A stretch of 64,000 nucleotides of DNA from NCBI RefSeq assembly GCF_000526315.1, contig NZ_JAFV01000001.1:868001-932000 (forward strand). Reading direction: 5' to 3'. Of this stretch, positions 24,398 to 34,122 are shown piece after piece; the first letter of the stretch is position 1, and each line of letters begins with the position of its first letter. Position numbers and translations under genes: made by a program. The notes beneath the pieces are model-generated. The model did not search any database and was not told the origin of the DNA. It saw only the letters and a program-made list of their open reading frames with translations. Origin of the DNA: Methylopila sp. 73B. GTDB taxonomy: Bacteria > Pseudomonadota > Alphaproteobacteria > Rhizobiales > Methylopilaceae.

Positions 24398-25741
24398 TCA
24401 GTCGAGCGTGCGCAGCACGTCGGCGAGCGTGCCGACCAGTTCGTCGATCTGCGCTTCCGAAATGATCAGCGGCGGCGACATCGCGATGATGTCGCCGGTG
24501 GTGCGGATCATGATCCCTTTCTCGTAGGCCTTCAGGAAGGCGGAGAAGGCGCGCTTGGTCGGCTGCCCCGGGATCGGCTCGAGCTCGACCGCCCCGACGA
24601 GGCCGATGTTGCGGATGTCGACGACGTGGGGAAGGCCCTTCAGCGCATGCAGCTCGTCGGCGAACCGCGCGCCGGTCTCGCTCGCCCGCGTCAGCAGGCC
24701 TTCCTCGGCGTAGGTGTCGAGGGTGGCGAGCCCCGCCGCGCAGGCGAGCGGATGCGCCGAGTAGGTGTAGCCGTGGAACAGCTCGATGACGTGCTCCGGA
24801 CCGTTCATGAAGGCTTCGTAGATCGCCGAGGACACGAACACCGCGCCCATCGGCACCACGCCGTTGGTGATGCCCTTGGCGGTCACCATGATGTCCGGCG
24901 TCACGCCGAACCAGTCGGCGGCAAAAGGCGCGCCGAGTCGGCCGAAGCCAGTGATGACCTCGTCGAAGATCAGCAGCAGGCCGTGCTTGTCGCAGAGCGC
25001 GCGCAGCCGTTCGAGATAGCCCTTGGGCGGCAGCACCACGCCGGTCGAGCCCGCGACCGGTTCGACGATCACGGCCGCGATGGTGGAGGCGTCGTGCAGC
25101 GCCACGAGCCGCTCGAGGTCGTCGGCGAGCTCCGCGCCGTGTTCCGGGATCCCGCGCGAGTAGGCGTTTCGCTCGCGGTCGTAGGTGTGGCGCAGATGGT
25201 CGGTGCCAGGCAGGCCGGGACCGAAGGCCTTTCGATTCGTGACGATGCCGCCGACCGAGATGCCGCCGAAGCCGACGCCGTGATAGCCGCGCTCGCGGCC
25301 GATCAGCCGGAAGCGGCCGCCTTCGCCCCGCACCTTCTGGTAGGCGAGCGCGATCTTCAGCGCGGTGTCGACCGACTCCGAGCCTGAGTTGGTGAAGAAC
25401 ACATGGTCGAGGCCCTTCGGGGCGAGCGCGGTCAGGCGGCTCGCGAACTCGAAGGCCTTGGGGTGGCCCATCTGAAAGGCGGGCGCGTAGTCGAGCTCCG
25501 CCACCTGCCGCTGCACCGCCTCGACGATCTTCGGCCGCGCGTGGCCGGCGTTGACGCACCAGAGCCCCGCGGTGCCGTCGAGAACCTGCCGGCCGTCGGA
25601 GGTGGTGTAGTGCATGTCCTTGGCGCCCACGAGCAGGCGCGGCGCGTCCTTGAACTGCCGGTTGGCGGTGAACGGCATCCAGAAGGCGTCGAGATTGTTG
25701 GTCGCCGCGGGGGCGAATGCGGCGGCGGAACTCGGGGACAT
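24398..25741 (-). CDS. Class III omega-amino acid:pyruvate aminotransferase
   Basis: A 447-residue PLP-dependent aminotransferase of the beta-alanine:pyruvate group. The N-terminal pattern NNLDAFWMPFTANRQFK, the cofactor-binding NSGSESVD, the FDEVITGFGR aspartate and the Schiff-base lysine Lys289 in TAKGITNG are all present, as is YTYSAHPLAC. It acts in the cytoplasm, moving the amino group of an omega-amino acid (beta-alanine or similar) to pyruvate. First gene of the minus-strand group that contains the N-carbamoyl hydrolase. Confidence 0.9.
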   Translation of the reverse strand: MSPSSAAAFAPAATNNLDAFWMPFTANRQFKDAPRLLVGAKDMHYTTSDGRQVLDGTAGLWCVNAGHARPKIVEAVQRQVAELDYAPAFQMGHPKAFEFASRLTALAPKGLDHVFFTNSGSESVDTALKIALAYQKVRGEGGRFRLIGRERGYHGVGFGGISVGGIVTNRKAFGPGLPGTDHLRHTYDRERNAYSRGIPEHGAELADDLERLVALHDASTIAAVIVEPVAGSTGVVLPPKGYLERLRALCDKHGLLLIFDEVITGFGRLGAPFAADWFGVTPDIMVTAKGITNGVVPMGAVFVSSAIYEAFMNGPEHVIELFHGYTYSAHPLACAAGLATLDTYAEEGLLTRASETGARFADELHALKGLPHVVDIRNIGLVGAVELEPIPGQPTKRAFSAFLKAYEKGIMIRTTGDIIAMSPPLIISEAQIDELVGTLADVLRTLD

Positions 25742-25970
25742 GACGGCTGATCCGGTCTCGAAGACAAGCGAAGGCGGCGGCAGGGTGGGCCGCCCGCGCC
25801 CGCCGGGTCAAGGCGGGGGATGGCATGGCTCCCGCGCTGGCGTCCCGCCGTTTCGCATCCCGATCGCGTGATCGCGGCGCACGGAGCGGAGCCCCGCGTC
25901 GTAAGAGGACAGCGCGGGTGTCCATGGCGCCGCCGCTCGCGCTGGATTATGGTTGTTGTCAGGAGATCGC
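25742..25970. other. Divergent intergenic region
   Basis: A 229-base GC-rich gap between the aminotransferase and the efflux operon. No gene is visible. An AGGAG ribosome site at 25961-25965 serves the efflux adaptor gene. I see no clear promoter boxes. Confidence 0.4.
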
Positions 25971-27122
25971 ATGCGCACGTCGTTCATCGCCCTCGCGGCG
26001 CTCGCCGCGGTTGGAGCCGGCGCTTACGCCGGACTGAACGATCTGTTGCCGTCTCCCGTCCAAAGCGCTTTCGACAAGGTCGCCGTCGCTGCGGGCCGTT
26101 CCGGCTCAAGCGCCGCGGCGAAGCCCGCTCAAGCCCCGGCGACCGGCGTCGCCGTGGAGGCCGTCGCGGCGAAGCCTCAGACGGTCTCGTCGCGCTTCGC
26201 TTCCGTGGGCTCTTTAGTGTCCGAGGAGTCGGTGCAACTCGCGGCCGAACAACCCGGGCGGCTCGTGTCGATTAACTTCAAGGACGGCGACCGGGTGGCG
26301 GCGAACGCGCCGGTGCTCAAGTTCGACGACACGCTGCTGATGGCGGAGCTGCAGGACCTCGAAGCGAGGCTCGCGCTCGCCGAGGCCAACTACAAGCGCG
26401 CCCAGTCGCTCTCGAAATCGGGCTACGCCACCGACACCGCCCGCGACCAGGCGATCGCCGACCGGGCGATCGCAAAGGCCGCGGTGGAGCTCGTAAAGGT
26501 GCGGCTCGGCAAGACCGAGATCCGCGCGCCGTTCGACGGCGTCGTCGGCTTCCGACTCGCTTCGGTCGGGGCCTATGTCCAGGCCGGCCAGCCGATCGTC
26601 AATCTCGAGAGCATCGACACCCTGAAGGTCGATTTCCGCGTGCCTGAGACCCGCCTCGGCGACGTCAAGGTCGGTCTCGGCGTCTCGGTGTCGGTCGACG
26701 CCTATCCCGGCCGGACCTTCGAGGGGAAGATCTACGCGATCGATCCGCTGGTCGACGTCAACGGCCGGGCTTTGAAGGTTCGCGCCCGCCTCGACAACGC
26801 GGACCGTCTGCTGCGGCCCGGCCTGTTCGCCCGCGTCGACGTGACGGCGGACGAGACCCAATCGGTGGTGGTGATCCCGGAAAGCGCCCTGGTGCCGCGC
26901 GGCTCCGAGAATCTCGTCTACCGGGTGAAGGACGGCAAGGCGGTCGAGACGACCGTGAAGCTCGGCGAACGGCGGGTCGGCGAGGTCGAGATCGTCGACG
27001 GGGTCTCGGGCGACGAGATGGTCGTGGTCGCCGGCCAGCAGCGCTTGAAGGACGGCGCTGCGGTGCGGGTCGTCGATCCCGCCCGGCAGGCCGCCGCGGC
27101 GCCCGCCAAAGCCGCCCGCTGA
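25971..27122 (+). CDS. RND efflux periplasmic adaptor (membrane fusion protein)
   Basis: A 383-residue HlyD/AcrA-type adaptor. Residues 1-21 are a signal or anchor segment. The lipoyl half-motifs (QPGRLVSINFKDGDRVAANA and IRAPFDGVVGFRLASVGAYV), the alpha-hairpin between them and the beta-barrel (KVDFRVPETRLGDVKVG) are visible. The ATG at 25971 has AGGAG five bases upstream. Together with the next gene, 16 bases downstream, it should form a tripartite efflux pump; an outer-membrane factor is not in the window. Confidence 0.92.
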   Translation: MRTSFIALAALAAVGAGAYAGLNDLLPSPVQSAFDKVAVAAGRSGSSAAAKPAQAPATGVAVEAVAAKPQTVSSRFASVGSLVSEESVQLAAEQPGRLVSINFKDGDRVAANAPVLKFDDTLLMAELQDLEARLALAEANYKRAQSLSKSGYATDTARDQAIADRAIAKAAVELVKVRLGKTEIRAPFDGVVGFRLASVGAYVQAGQPIVNLESIDTLKVDFRVPETRLGDVKVGLGVSVSVDAYPGRTFEGKIYAIDPLVDVNGRALKVRARLDNADRLLRPGLFARVDVTADETQSVVVIPESALVPRGSENLVYRVKDGKAVETTVKLGERRVGEVEIVDGVSGDEMVVVAGQQRLKDGAAVRVVDPARQAAAAPAKAAR

Positions 27123-27138
27123 CGCGGGGCGCGCCGCC

Positions 27139-30100
27139 ATGAAGATCGCCGAAATCTGCATCCGCCGTCCCGTCTTCGCGACGGTGCTCAGTCTCGTCAT
27201 CCTGCTGGTCGGCTTCGTGTCCTACCAACGGCTGGCGGTGCGCGAATATCCCAACGTCGACGAGCCGACGGTCTCGGTCACGACCGCCTATCCCGGCGCT
27301 GCCGCGCGGATCATCGAGAGCCAGGTCACTCAGGTGCTGGAGGATTCGATCTCCGGCATCGAGGGCATAGACGTCATCGAGAGCCAGAGCCGGCAGGAGT
27401 CGAGCCGCATCACCGTGCGGTTCAACCTCAACGTGAACCCGGACGTCGCGGCGAGCGACGTGCGCGACCGGGTGGCGCGTGTGCGTCAGAACCTGCCCGA
27501 CGAGATCGACGAGCCGGTCATCGCCAAGGTCGAGGCCGACGCTCAGCCGGTGATGTATCTGGCGTTCCGGTCCGACCGGATGAACCAGCTGGACCTGACC
27601 GACTACGTCAATCGCTACGTGCTCGACCGTTTCAAGATCCTGCCCGGCGTCGCCGACATCCAGATTTTCGGCGAGCGTAAGTATGCAATGCGGATCTATG
27701 TCGACCGCAACCGTCTCGCGGCCTACGCGCTCACCGTCCAGGACGTCGAGACCGGGCTCGCCCAGCAGAACGTCGAGATCCCCTCCGGTCGGATCGAAAG
27801 CGCCGACCGGGAGTTCTCGGTGCTGTCGCGCACCGGCCTGCAGACGCCCGAGGAATTCGGGAACATCGTCGTCAAGGTGGCGGACGGCGCCCAGGTGCGC
27901 CTCCGCGACGTCGCAAAGGTCGAGCTCGGAGCGGCCGACGAGCGCAAGCAGTCGCGCTACGATTCCGGCCCCGCGGTCGCGATCGGCGTCATCAAGCAGG
28001 CGACGGCGAACCCGCTCGAGGTGTCGCAGGGCGTCCGCAAGGCGATGCCCGAGATCCAGGGGACGCTGCCCGAAGGCGTCACGGTGCTGCTGAACTACGA
28101 TCAGGCGGTCTTCATCGACAAGTCGATCGAGGCGGTGTGGCACACGATCGTCGAGGCGATCGTGCTCGTGGTTCTGGTGATCTTCTTCTTCCTGCGCACC
28201 GTGCGCGCCTCGCTGATCCCGGTGGTGACGATCCCGGTCTCGCTGGTCGCGACCTTCGCGATGATGCTGGCGCTGGGCTTCACTGTGAACACGCTGACGC
28301 TGCTCGCGCTGGTGCTCGCGATCGGCCTCGTGGTCGACGACGCCATCGTGGTGCTGGAGAACATCTATCGCCACGTCGAGGAGGGCATGAAGCCCGTCGA
28401 CGCGGCGATCAAGGGCTCGCGCGAGATCGGCTTCGCCGTCATCGCGATGACGGTGACGCTCGCCGCCGTCTATGCGCCGGTGGCGTTCTCGCCTGGCCGG
28501 ACGGGGCGGCTGTTCACCGAGTTCGCGCTGACGCTCGCCGGCGCCGTCATCGTCTCGGGGTTCGTCGCGCTGACGCTGACGCCGATGATGTGCTCGCGCA
28601 TGCTGAAGCACGACCCGAACCCCGGCCGCGTCTTCATGGCGATGGAGCGCGGCTTCCGGGCCACCGAGCGCGGCTACAAGCGCCTCGTCGGCGCGGCGCT
28701 CAAGGCGCGCGTGCTGGTCGTGCTGCTGGCGCTCGGCGTCGCCGGCGGGGCGGGCCTGCTGTTCACGAGCCTCACCTCGGAGCTTTCGCCGGTCGAGGAC
28801 CGCGGCATCCTGCAGATCCGCGGCCAGGCGCCCGAAGGCTCCACCATCGCCTACAGCACCCGCTACACCGAGCAGTTGGAGGCGATCCTGCGCGCCACGC
28901 CGGAGGTCGACGGCTACCTCACCATCATCGGCCAGCCGCTGATCGCCAACGTGCTCGGCCGCGCGCCGCTGAAGGACTGGAGCGAGCGCGACCGTTCGCA
29001 GCAGCAGATCATGGCGGAGCTGTCGAAGAAGCTGCGCGACATCCCCGGCCTCGCGCTGTTCACCACCAATCCGCCGGCGCTCGGCCAGCGCGGCGGCGCG
29101 CGTCCCGTGCAGTTCGTGCTGCAGACCTCGGGCGCCTACGAGGACCTGGACCGCACCGCCAAGGCCTTCGTCGCGAAGATCTCCGAGAACCCCAACCTGA
29201 CGAACATCGAGAGCGATCTGGAGCTGAACGCGCCCGAGCTCAGGGTGGAGCTCGACCGCGCCAAGATCGCCGATCTCGGACTGGACGTCGCGATGGTGGG
29301 CCGAACCCTCGAGACCATGCTGGGCTCCCGGCAGGTCACCCGGTTCGAGCGCGACGGCGAACAGTACGACGTCATCGTGCAGCTCGCGAACGCCGACCGC
29401 GCGACGCCGGAGACCTTGTCGACGATCTACGTCCGCACGCCGGACCGGGGCGGGCAGGGCGCGCAGATGATCCAGCTGTCGAACCTTGTGAAGGTGGCGG
29501 ACTCCGTCGCCCCGCGCGAGCTGCGCCGCTTCAACCAGCTGCGCTCGGCGACCATCGAGATGAACCTCGCCGACGGCTACACCATGGGCGAGGCGCTGGC
29601 CTATCTCGAGCGGATCGCCGCCGAGACGCTGCCGGAGACCGTGCAGACCGACGTCAACGGCCAGAGCCGCGAGTATCTCGCCTCCAACCAGAGCCTGGGG
29701 CTGATCTTCGGCCTCGCGATCCTGTTCATCTACCTCGTGCTCGCGGCGCAGTTCGAGAGCTTCGTCGACCCATTCATCATCCTGCTGACCGTGCCGCTCT
29801 CCATGACCGGCGCGCTCGGGGCGTTGTGGCTGACCGGCGGCACGCTCAACGTCTACTCGCAGATCGGCCTCGTCACGCTGATCGGCCTGATCACCAAGCA
29901 CGGCATCCTGATCGTGGAGTTCGCGAACCAGCTGCAGGAGCAGGGCAAGGACCGCCGCGAGGCGGTGGTGGAGGCGGCGGCGCTGCGCCTCAGGCCCATC
30001 CTGATGACCACGGGCGCGATGGTGCTGGGCGCCGTGCCGCTGGCGCTGGCGACAGGGGCCGGCGCCGAAAGCCGCGCGCAGATCGGCTGGGTGATCGTCG

Positions 30101-30228
30101 GCGGCATGACCTTCGGCACGCTGCTGACGCTGTTCGTGGTGCCGGCGGTCTACAGCTTCCTAGGGCGGAGAGCCAACGCTTCCGAGGCCGGCGTTGCGCC
30201 GGCGCTGCCCGCGGCGGCCCCCCGCTGA
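27139..30228 (+). CDS. RND family multidrug efflux permease
   Basis: A 1029-residue inner-membrane proton-driven exporter of the HAE-1 group. It has the typical N-terminus (CIRRPVFATVLSLVILLVG), the first large periplasmic loop, the proton-relay aspartates in LAIGLVVDDAIVVLENIYRH, a second periplasmic loop and the final membrane bundle ending in TLLTLFVVPAVYSFLGRR. Full family length with no visible damage. Coupled to the adaptor gene upstream. Substrates cannot be read from the sequence; no dedicated local regulator is adjacent. Confidence 0.94.
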   Translation: MKIAEICIRRPVFATVLSLVILLVGFVSYQRLAVREYPNVDEPTVSVTTAYPGAAARIIESQVTQVLEDSISGIEGIDVIESQSRQESSRITVRFNLNVNPDVAASDVRDRVARVRQNLPDEIDEPVIAKVEADAQPVMYLAFRSDRMNQLDLTDYVNRYVLDRFKILPGVADIQIFGERKYAMRIYVDRNRLAAYALTVQDVETGLAQQNVEIPSGRIESADREFSVLSRTGLQTPEEFGNIVVKVADGAQVRLRDVAKVELGAADERKQSRYDSGPAVAIGVIKQATANPLEVSQGVRKAMPEIQGTLPEGVTVLLNYDQAVFIDKSIEAVWHTIVEAIVLVVLVIFFFLRTVRASLIPVVTIPVSLVATFAMMLALGFTVNTLTLLALVLAIGLVVDDAIVVLENIYRHVEEGMKPVDAAIKGSREIGFAVIAMTVTLAAVYAPVAFSPGRTGRLFTEFALTLAGAVIVSGFVALTLTPMMCSRMLKHDPNPGRVFMAMERGFRATERGYKRLVGAALKARVLVVLLALGVAGGAGLLFTSLTSELSPVEDRGILQIRGQAPEGSTIAYSTRYTEQLEAILRATPEVDGYLTIIGQPLIANVLGRAPLKDWSERDRSQQQIMAELSKKLRDIPGLALFTTNPPALGQRGGARPVQFVLQTSGAYEDLDRTAKAFVAKISENPNLTNIESDLELNAPELRVELDRAKIADLGLDVAMVGRTLETMLGSRQVTRFERDGEQYDVIVQLANADRATPETLSTIYVRTPDRGGQGAQMIQLSNLVKVADSVAPRELRRFNQLRSATIEMNLADGYTMGEALAYLERIAAETLPETVQTDVNGQSREYLASNQSLGLIFGLAILFIYLVLAAQFESFVDPFIILLTVPLSMTGALGALWLTGGTLNVYSQIGLVTLIGLITKHGILIVEFANQLQEQGKDRREAVVEAAALRLRPILMTTGAMVLGAVPLALATGAGAESRAQIGWVIVGGMTFGTLLTLFVVPAVYSFLGRRANASEAGVAPALPAAAPR

Positions 30229-30331
30229 GTAGGGCGGCCACGCTTGCGGGCATGGACGGGGAGGGCTACAGGCTCGGCCCGAAACCTCGCCCGTCGAGGA
30301 GTTTGGCCCGCCGAAGAGCTTGAAGGACAGC

Positions 30332-32146
30332 ATGTCCGTCACCGCGCCGCAGACCGATCCCGATCGGATCAGCGACCTCTCGCGTCGCGAGACCCGCATC
30401 GACGAGCCGTTCCGCGCGCGCGTCGGACGTCTGAAACGGTTCGGGCGGGAGTTCCTGCTGCCGCACGCCCGCGATCTCCTTGTCGCGGTGGCCGCTATGG
30501 GCGTTTTCGCCGGCACGGTCGTGGCTTTGCCGTGGCTGTTCAAGTCGCTCGTGAACGACATCCTGGTGCGCCGCGACGCCAGCGCGCTCTACGAGATTGT
30601 GGGCGTCGTGCTCGTGCTGTTCGGACTACGCGCCGGCGCGGGCTACCTGCAGCAGTACATGCTGTCGCGGGTCTCCAACCACGTCTCAACCTCGCTGCAG
30701 AACCGGATCTCGAACCACCTTCTCGGCCTGGACCTCGCGTTCTTCCAGAAGAACAGCGTCGGCCAGATCATCGCCCGCGCCACGGACGACGTGAACGTGC
30801 TGAACAACACGTCCACCAACATCGTCGTCACGCTCGGGCGCGACCTGGTCACCTTTCTGGGCCTCGTGATCTACGTGCTGTGGGCGAGCCCGCAGTGGTT
30901 CCTGCTGGCGCTCGCCGGCGGCCCGCTGATCGCCATCCCGGCGGTCATCGCCAACCGCAAGCTCCGCGCCCTGATGCGGCATGGGCAGCAGCTCGGCGGC
31001 GAGATCCTGCAGGCCTTCGAGGAGGCGCTCCACGGCATCCGGGGCGTCAAGGCCGAGAACCACGAGGACGTGGAGCGGAAGCGCTTGCGCGACGTCATCG
31101 TCGGGCGTCGCAAGATCGGGCTCAAGGTGGCGCGCACCCGGGCGGCGCTGTCGCCGATCGTCGACGTCGTCACCGCCCTCGCCCTCGTCGGCGTGTTGCT
31201 GGTGGGCGGCTCCCAGGTCATCGACGGCTCCAGCGACGCCGGCGAGCTGATGGCCTTCGTGAGCGCCCTGATGCTGCTCTACGAACCGCTCCGCCGCCTG
31301 CTGCAGGTCAACGCCCAGCTCCAGATCTGCGGCGTGTCGATCGCCCGCATCTACGAGATCCTCGACCGCCGGCCACGGATCGTGGACGCGGGCGGCGCCG
31401 TCGCGCTCGCCGACCCCTCAGGGGCGATCGCCTTCGACGGCGTGAGGTTCGGTTACGATCCCGCGGCGAAGCCGGTGCTCGACGGCTTCTCCGTGACGAT
31501 CCCGGCGGGCGCCTCCATCGCCTTCGTCGGCCCCTCCGGCTCCGGCAAGACGACGGTGCTCAACCTCGTCGCGCGGCTCTACGAGCCCTCGGACGGCCGC
31601 GTCACGATCGGGGGGCAGGACATCGCGGGCGTCACGCTCGCCTCGCTGCGCGAGTCGATCGCCCTCGTCAGCCAGGACGTTCTACTGTTCGACGCCAGCG
31701 TGCGCGCCAACATCGCCTACGGACGCCCCGACGCGACCGACGCGGAGGTCGAGGCGGCGGCGCGCGCGGCCATGGCCCACGAGTTCATCGAGCGGCTGGA
31801 CGGCGGCTACGGGTTTCGCGTCGGCCCGCGCGGCGCCCGGCTTTCCGGCGGCCAGCGCCAGCGCGTGGCGATCGCCCGGGCGCTGCTGAGGAACGCGCCG
31901 ATCCTGTTGCTGGACGAGGCGACCTCCGCGCTCGACGGCGCGATCGAGGCGCAGGTGCAAGCCAACATCTTCGCCGCGCGAAAGAACCGAACCACGTTGA
32001 TCATCGCCCACCGGCTGGCGACGGTGGTCGCCGCCGACCTCATCTGCGTCGTCCGCGACGGCCGCGTGATCGAGCAGGGCGACCACCGGACGCTCCTAGG
32101 GGGCGGCGGCGAGTACGCTGAGTCGCACCGCCTTCAACGGGGCTGA
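30332..32146 (+). CDS. ABC exporter, MsbA/lipid A-type (fused membrane and ATPase domains)
   Basis: A 604-residue half-transporter. Six membrane helices occupy about residues 50-320. The ATPase domain has Walker A GPSGSGKTT, signature [16 protein letters not shown], Walker B ILLLDEATSALD and the H-loop IIAHRL. The ATG at 30332 follows an AAGGA ribosome site; an upstream TTG at 30320 is possible. Works as a homodimer exporting lipids or drugs. Stands alone between the RND pump and the porin. Confidence 0.9.
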   Translation: MSVTAPQTDPDRISDLSRRETRIDEPFRARVGRLKRFGREFLLPHARDLLVAVAAMGVFAGTVVALPWLFKSLVNDILVRRDASALYEIVGVVLVLFGLRAGAGYLQQYMLSRVSNHVSTSLQNRISNHLLGLDLAFFQKNSVGQIIARATDDVNVLNNTSTNIVVTLGRDLVTFLGLVIYVLWASPQWFLLALAGGPLIAIPAVIANRKLRALMRHGQQLGGEILQAFEEALHGIRGVKAENHEDVERKRLRDVIVGRRKIGLKVARTRAALSPIVDVVTALALVGVLLVGGSQVIDGSSDAGELMAFVSALMLLYEPLRRLLQVNAQLQICGVSIARIYEILDRRPRIVDAGGAVALADPSGAIAFDGVRFGYDPAAKPVLDGFSVTIPAGASIAFVGPSGSGKTTVLNLVARLYEPSDGRVTIGGQDIAGVTLASLRESIALVSQDVLLFDASVRANIAYGRPDATDAEVEAAARAAMAHEFIERLDGGYGFRVGPRGARLSGGQRQRVAIARALLRNAPILLLDEATSALDGAIEAQVQANIFAARKNRTTLIIAHRLATVVAADLICVVRDGRVIEQGDHRTLLGGGGEYAESHRLQRG

Positions 32147-32480
32147 GTCGGCGCGCGTCGGGCCAGACGACGGCGCTTCCCAGGCCCGGCCTTACCCCGC
32201 GCCGCAGGGCCTCGAAGCGTGTCGCAAGCCCATTCGCATCCCAGTTTCGTGTTCTTCCAGCCACAGCGTGTGGCAAAGGCCCGGCGGCGACGCGTCACGA
32301 TCGTGATCGCGCTTGCATGCCACCGGCCCGTGAATATGGTCGGAATGCGACGTCGGGGGGGCGCCCCGGCCGCATTTATGGATCGTCCGCAGCGGGCGAT
32401 CGCTTCCGGGGCGACCGGCGAAGAGGCCAGAACGGTTTCGACGCTTACGGGCCTTCCAGATCTGGGGTTGGAGGAACGAC
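32147..32480. other. Porin upstream region
   Basis: A 334-base stretch before the porin gene with no convincing reading frame. It should hold the porin promoter and a long leader. A GGAGG ribosome site lies at 32470-32474, six bases before the ATG. I can make out no certain -35/-10 pair or operator. Confidence 0.4.
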
Positions 32481-33740
32481 ATGAAACTGGTCAAGAGCCT
32501 GGTGCTTGGCTCTGCCGCCGCCTTCGTCGGCGTGACGGGCGCTTCGGCGGCCGACCTGCCGCTCGCTGAGCCGGTCGAATACGTGAAGGTTTGCGACGCC
32601 TACGGCGCCGGCTTCTTCTACATTCCGGGCACCGAGACGTGCCTTCTCATCGGCGGCTACGCCCGCGCCGAGTACTCGGTCGGCGAGGTCACCAAGACCC
32701 TCGGCGGCGTGCGGGGCGCCAATGCCAGCGGGTTCCGGGCCCGTGCGCGTCTTTGGTTCGACGCTCGCACCGAGACTGAATACGGCACTGTCCGCACCTA
32801 CATTCGCGCGCAGTTCCAGCGCGATTCTGGCGGCGTGAGCGGCGGCGTCGGCGCGGTGTCGTCCACGAGCACGACCTCGGACGACTCGATCTTCGACAAG
32901 GCCTTCGTGCAGTTCGCGGGCCTGACCGCGGGTCTTACGGATTCGTTCTGGGACTTTAAGCCCTACCCGACCTTCACGAACCCGTTCGTGTCCGACCGCA
33001 CGCTCGCCCTCATCGGCTACACCTACGACTTCGGCGGCGGCTTCTCGGCCAGCGCTGCGATCGAAGACGGCACGGGTCGTCGCGCCACATCCATCTCCAA
33101 CGGCTTCGCCGCCCGCGATTTCGACTACCAGGAACAGACCTATCCTGATTTCGTCGGCAATATCCGCGTGCAGCAGGGCTGGGGTGAGGCGCAGCTTTCC
33201 GGCTTTGCGCATCAGATCAACGCGCAGGCTGTGAACGACAGCGAGTGGGGCTACGGCGCTCAGATTGGCGCAAAGGTCAACTTGCCGTTCCTCGCCAAGG
33301 GCGATTACCTCTGGGGTTCGGCGGCTTACGCCGAGGGCGCGCTGTCTTACATCGGCCTCGGAACCTCTGGCGACGCCGGTTTCTCGAGCGGCGCGACCCA
33401 GAACATCACGTCCGCTAACACCTTGGTGGATTTCGTCGTCGGAGCTGATGGCGACATCAAGAAGACGCAGGCGTACGCCTTCAACCTTGGCCTTCTGCAC
33501 TACTGGTCGCCGAAGTGGCGCTCGGCTCTGCAGGGCACCTACGCCGACGTCGACGTGGCGTCTTCCGGTCAGGACTCCCGCTTCTACGCTGTGACCGGCA
33601 ACGTGATCTGGACCCCGGTGAAGAAGCTCGACATCGGCGCCGAGCTTAACTACGTCAAGGTTGACAAGAAGTCGGCCAGCTACAACCTTCGCGACGACGA
33701 CGCCTTCATCGGTCGTCTCCGCATCCAGCGCGACTTCTGA
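32481..33740 (+). CDS. Outer-membrane porin (Hyphomicrobiales Porin_2 type)
   Basis: A 419-residue trimeric-porin family protein. Residues 1-23 are a Sec signal peptide (MKLVKSLVLGSAAAFVG, cleavage after GASA). The mature start ADLPLAEPVEYVKVCDAYGA with the paired cysteines and FFYIPGTETCLLIGGYARAEY is characteristic of Brucella/Rhizobium-type porins. Alternating beta strands follow and the last residue is an aromatic Phe (RIQRDF), as needed for outer-membrane assembly. Followed by a strong terminator. Codon use is less GC-biased at third positions than in neighbouring genes, consistent with high expression. Confidence 0.93.
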   Translation: MKLVKSLVLGSAAAFVGVTGASAADLPLAEPVEYVKVCDAYGAGFFYIPGTETCLLIGGYARAEYSVGEVTKTLGGVRGANASGFRARARLWFDARTETEYGTVRTYIRAQFQRDSGGVSGGVGAVSSTSTTSDDSIFDKAFVQFAGLTAGLTDSFWDFKPYPTFTNPFVSDRTLALIGYTYDFGGGFSASAAIEDGTGRRATSISNGFAARDFDYQEQTYPDFVGNIRVQQGWGEAQLSGFAHQINAQAVNDSEWGYGAQIGAKVNLPFLAKGDYLWGSAAYAEGALSYIGLGTSGDAGFSSGATQNITSANTLVDFVVGADGDIKKTQAYAFNLGLLHYWSPKWRSALQGTYADVDVASSGQDSRFYAVTGNVIWTPVKKLDIGAELNYVKVDKKSASYNLRDDDAFIGRLRIQRDF

Positions 33741-33769
33741 TCCTCCTACCGGATCTCGAAAACGCTACG

Positions 33770-33800
33770 ACGACCCCGCTTCGGCGGGGTCGTTTCGTTT
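33770..33800 (+). terminator. Rho-independent terminator of the porin gene
   Basis: ACGACCCCGC-TTCG-GCGGGGTCGT forms a perfect 10-bp stem with a UUCG tetraloop (33770-33793), followed by TTCGTTT. Confidence 0.9.
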
Positions 33801-34122
33801 GTGAGGGTGCCTTCGCTGAACCCAGAGATGGAGGAGGGCGGCTCGGCCGGCAGACGCCATCGGATCTCACCTTCGCCAGCCCGGCGTTCGACGCGACGCC
33901 GGACGCTGCCGAACTGCGCTCCGTCCCGCGTGGCTCGGCCGTTTGCTGTTAGCTCAAGACCGGTCGGGCGCCTCGCGGCGGGACTTTTCGATCGCGCCAC
34001 GATGGCTGGCGATGATCGGGGACACGGGAGACTAAGCGCGTTTGGACGATGCGTGGTGGCTGACCGAGTTTGAGGGCGGTCGCGCGCGCCGCGTCACGGC
34101 CCGTTCCGCGAAACGCAGATGT
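33801..34122. other. Intergenic region without recognisable gene
   Basis: Between the porin terminator and the alpha/beta hydrolase I find no protein with family features, no RNA gene and no clear repeat. Confidence 0.4.

Noticed and set aside
26758-29901. 1047-codon open frame on the minus strand
   Set aside because: Antisense to the RND permease and adaptor; low-complexity Arg/Asp/His/Leu composition with no domain pattern.
33801-34073. 90-codon open frame after the porin terminator
   Set aside because: No hydrophobic, catalytic or family pattern, no ribosome site, and Arg-rich composition typical of chance frames here.
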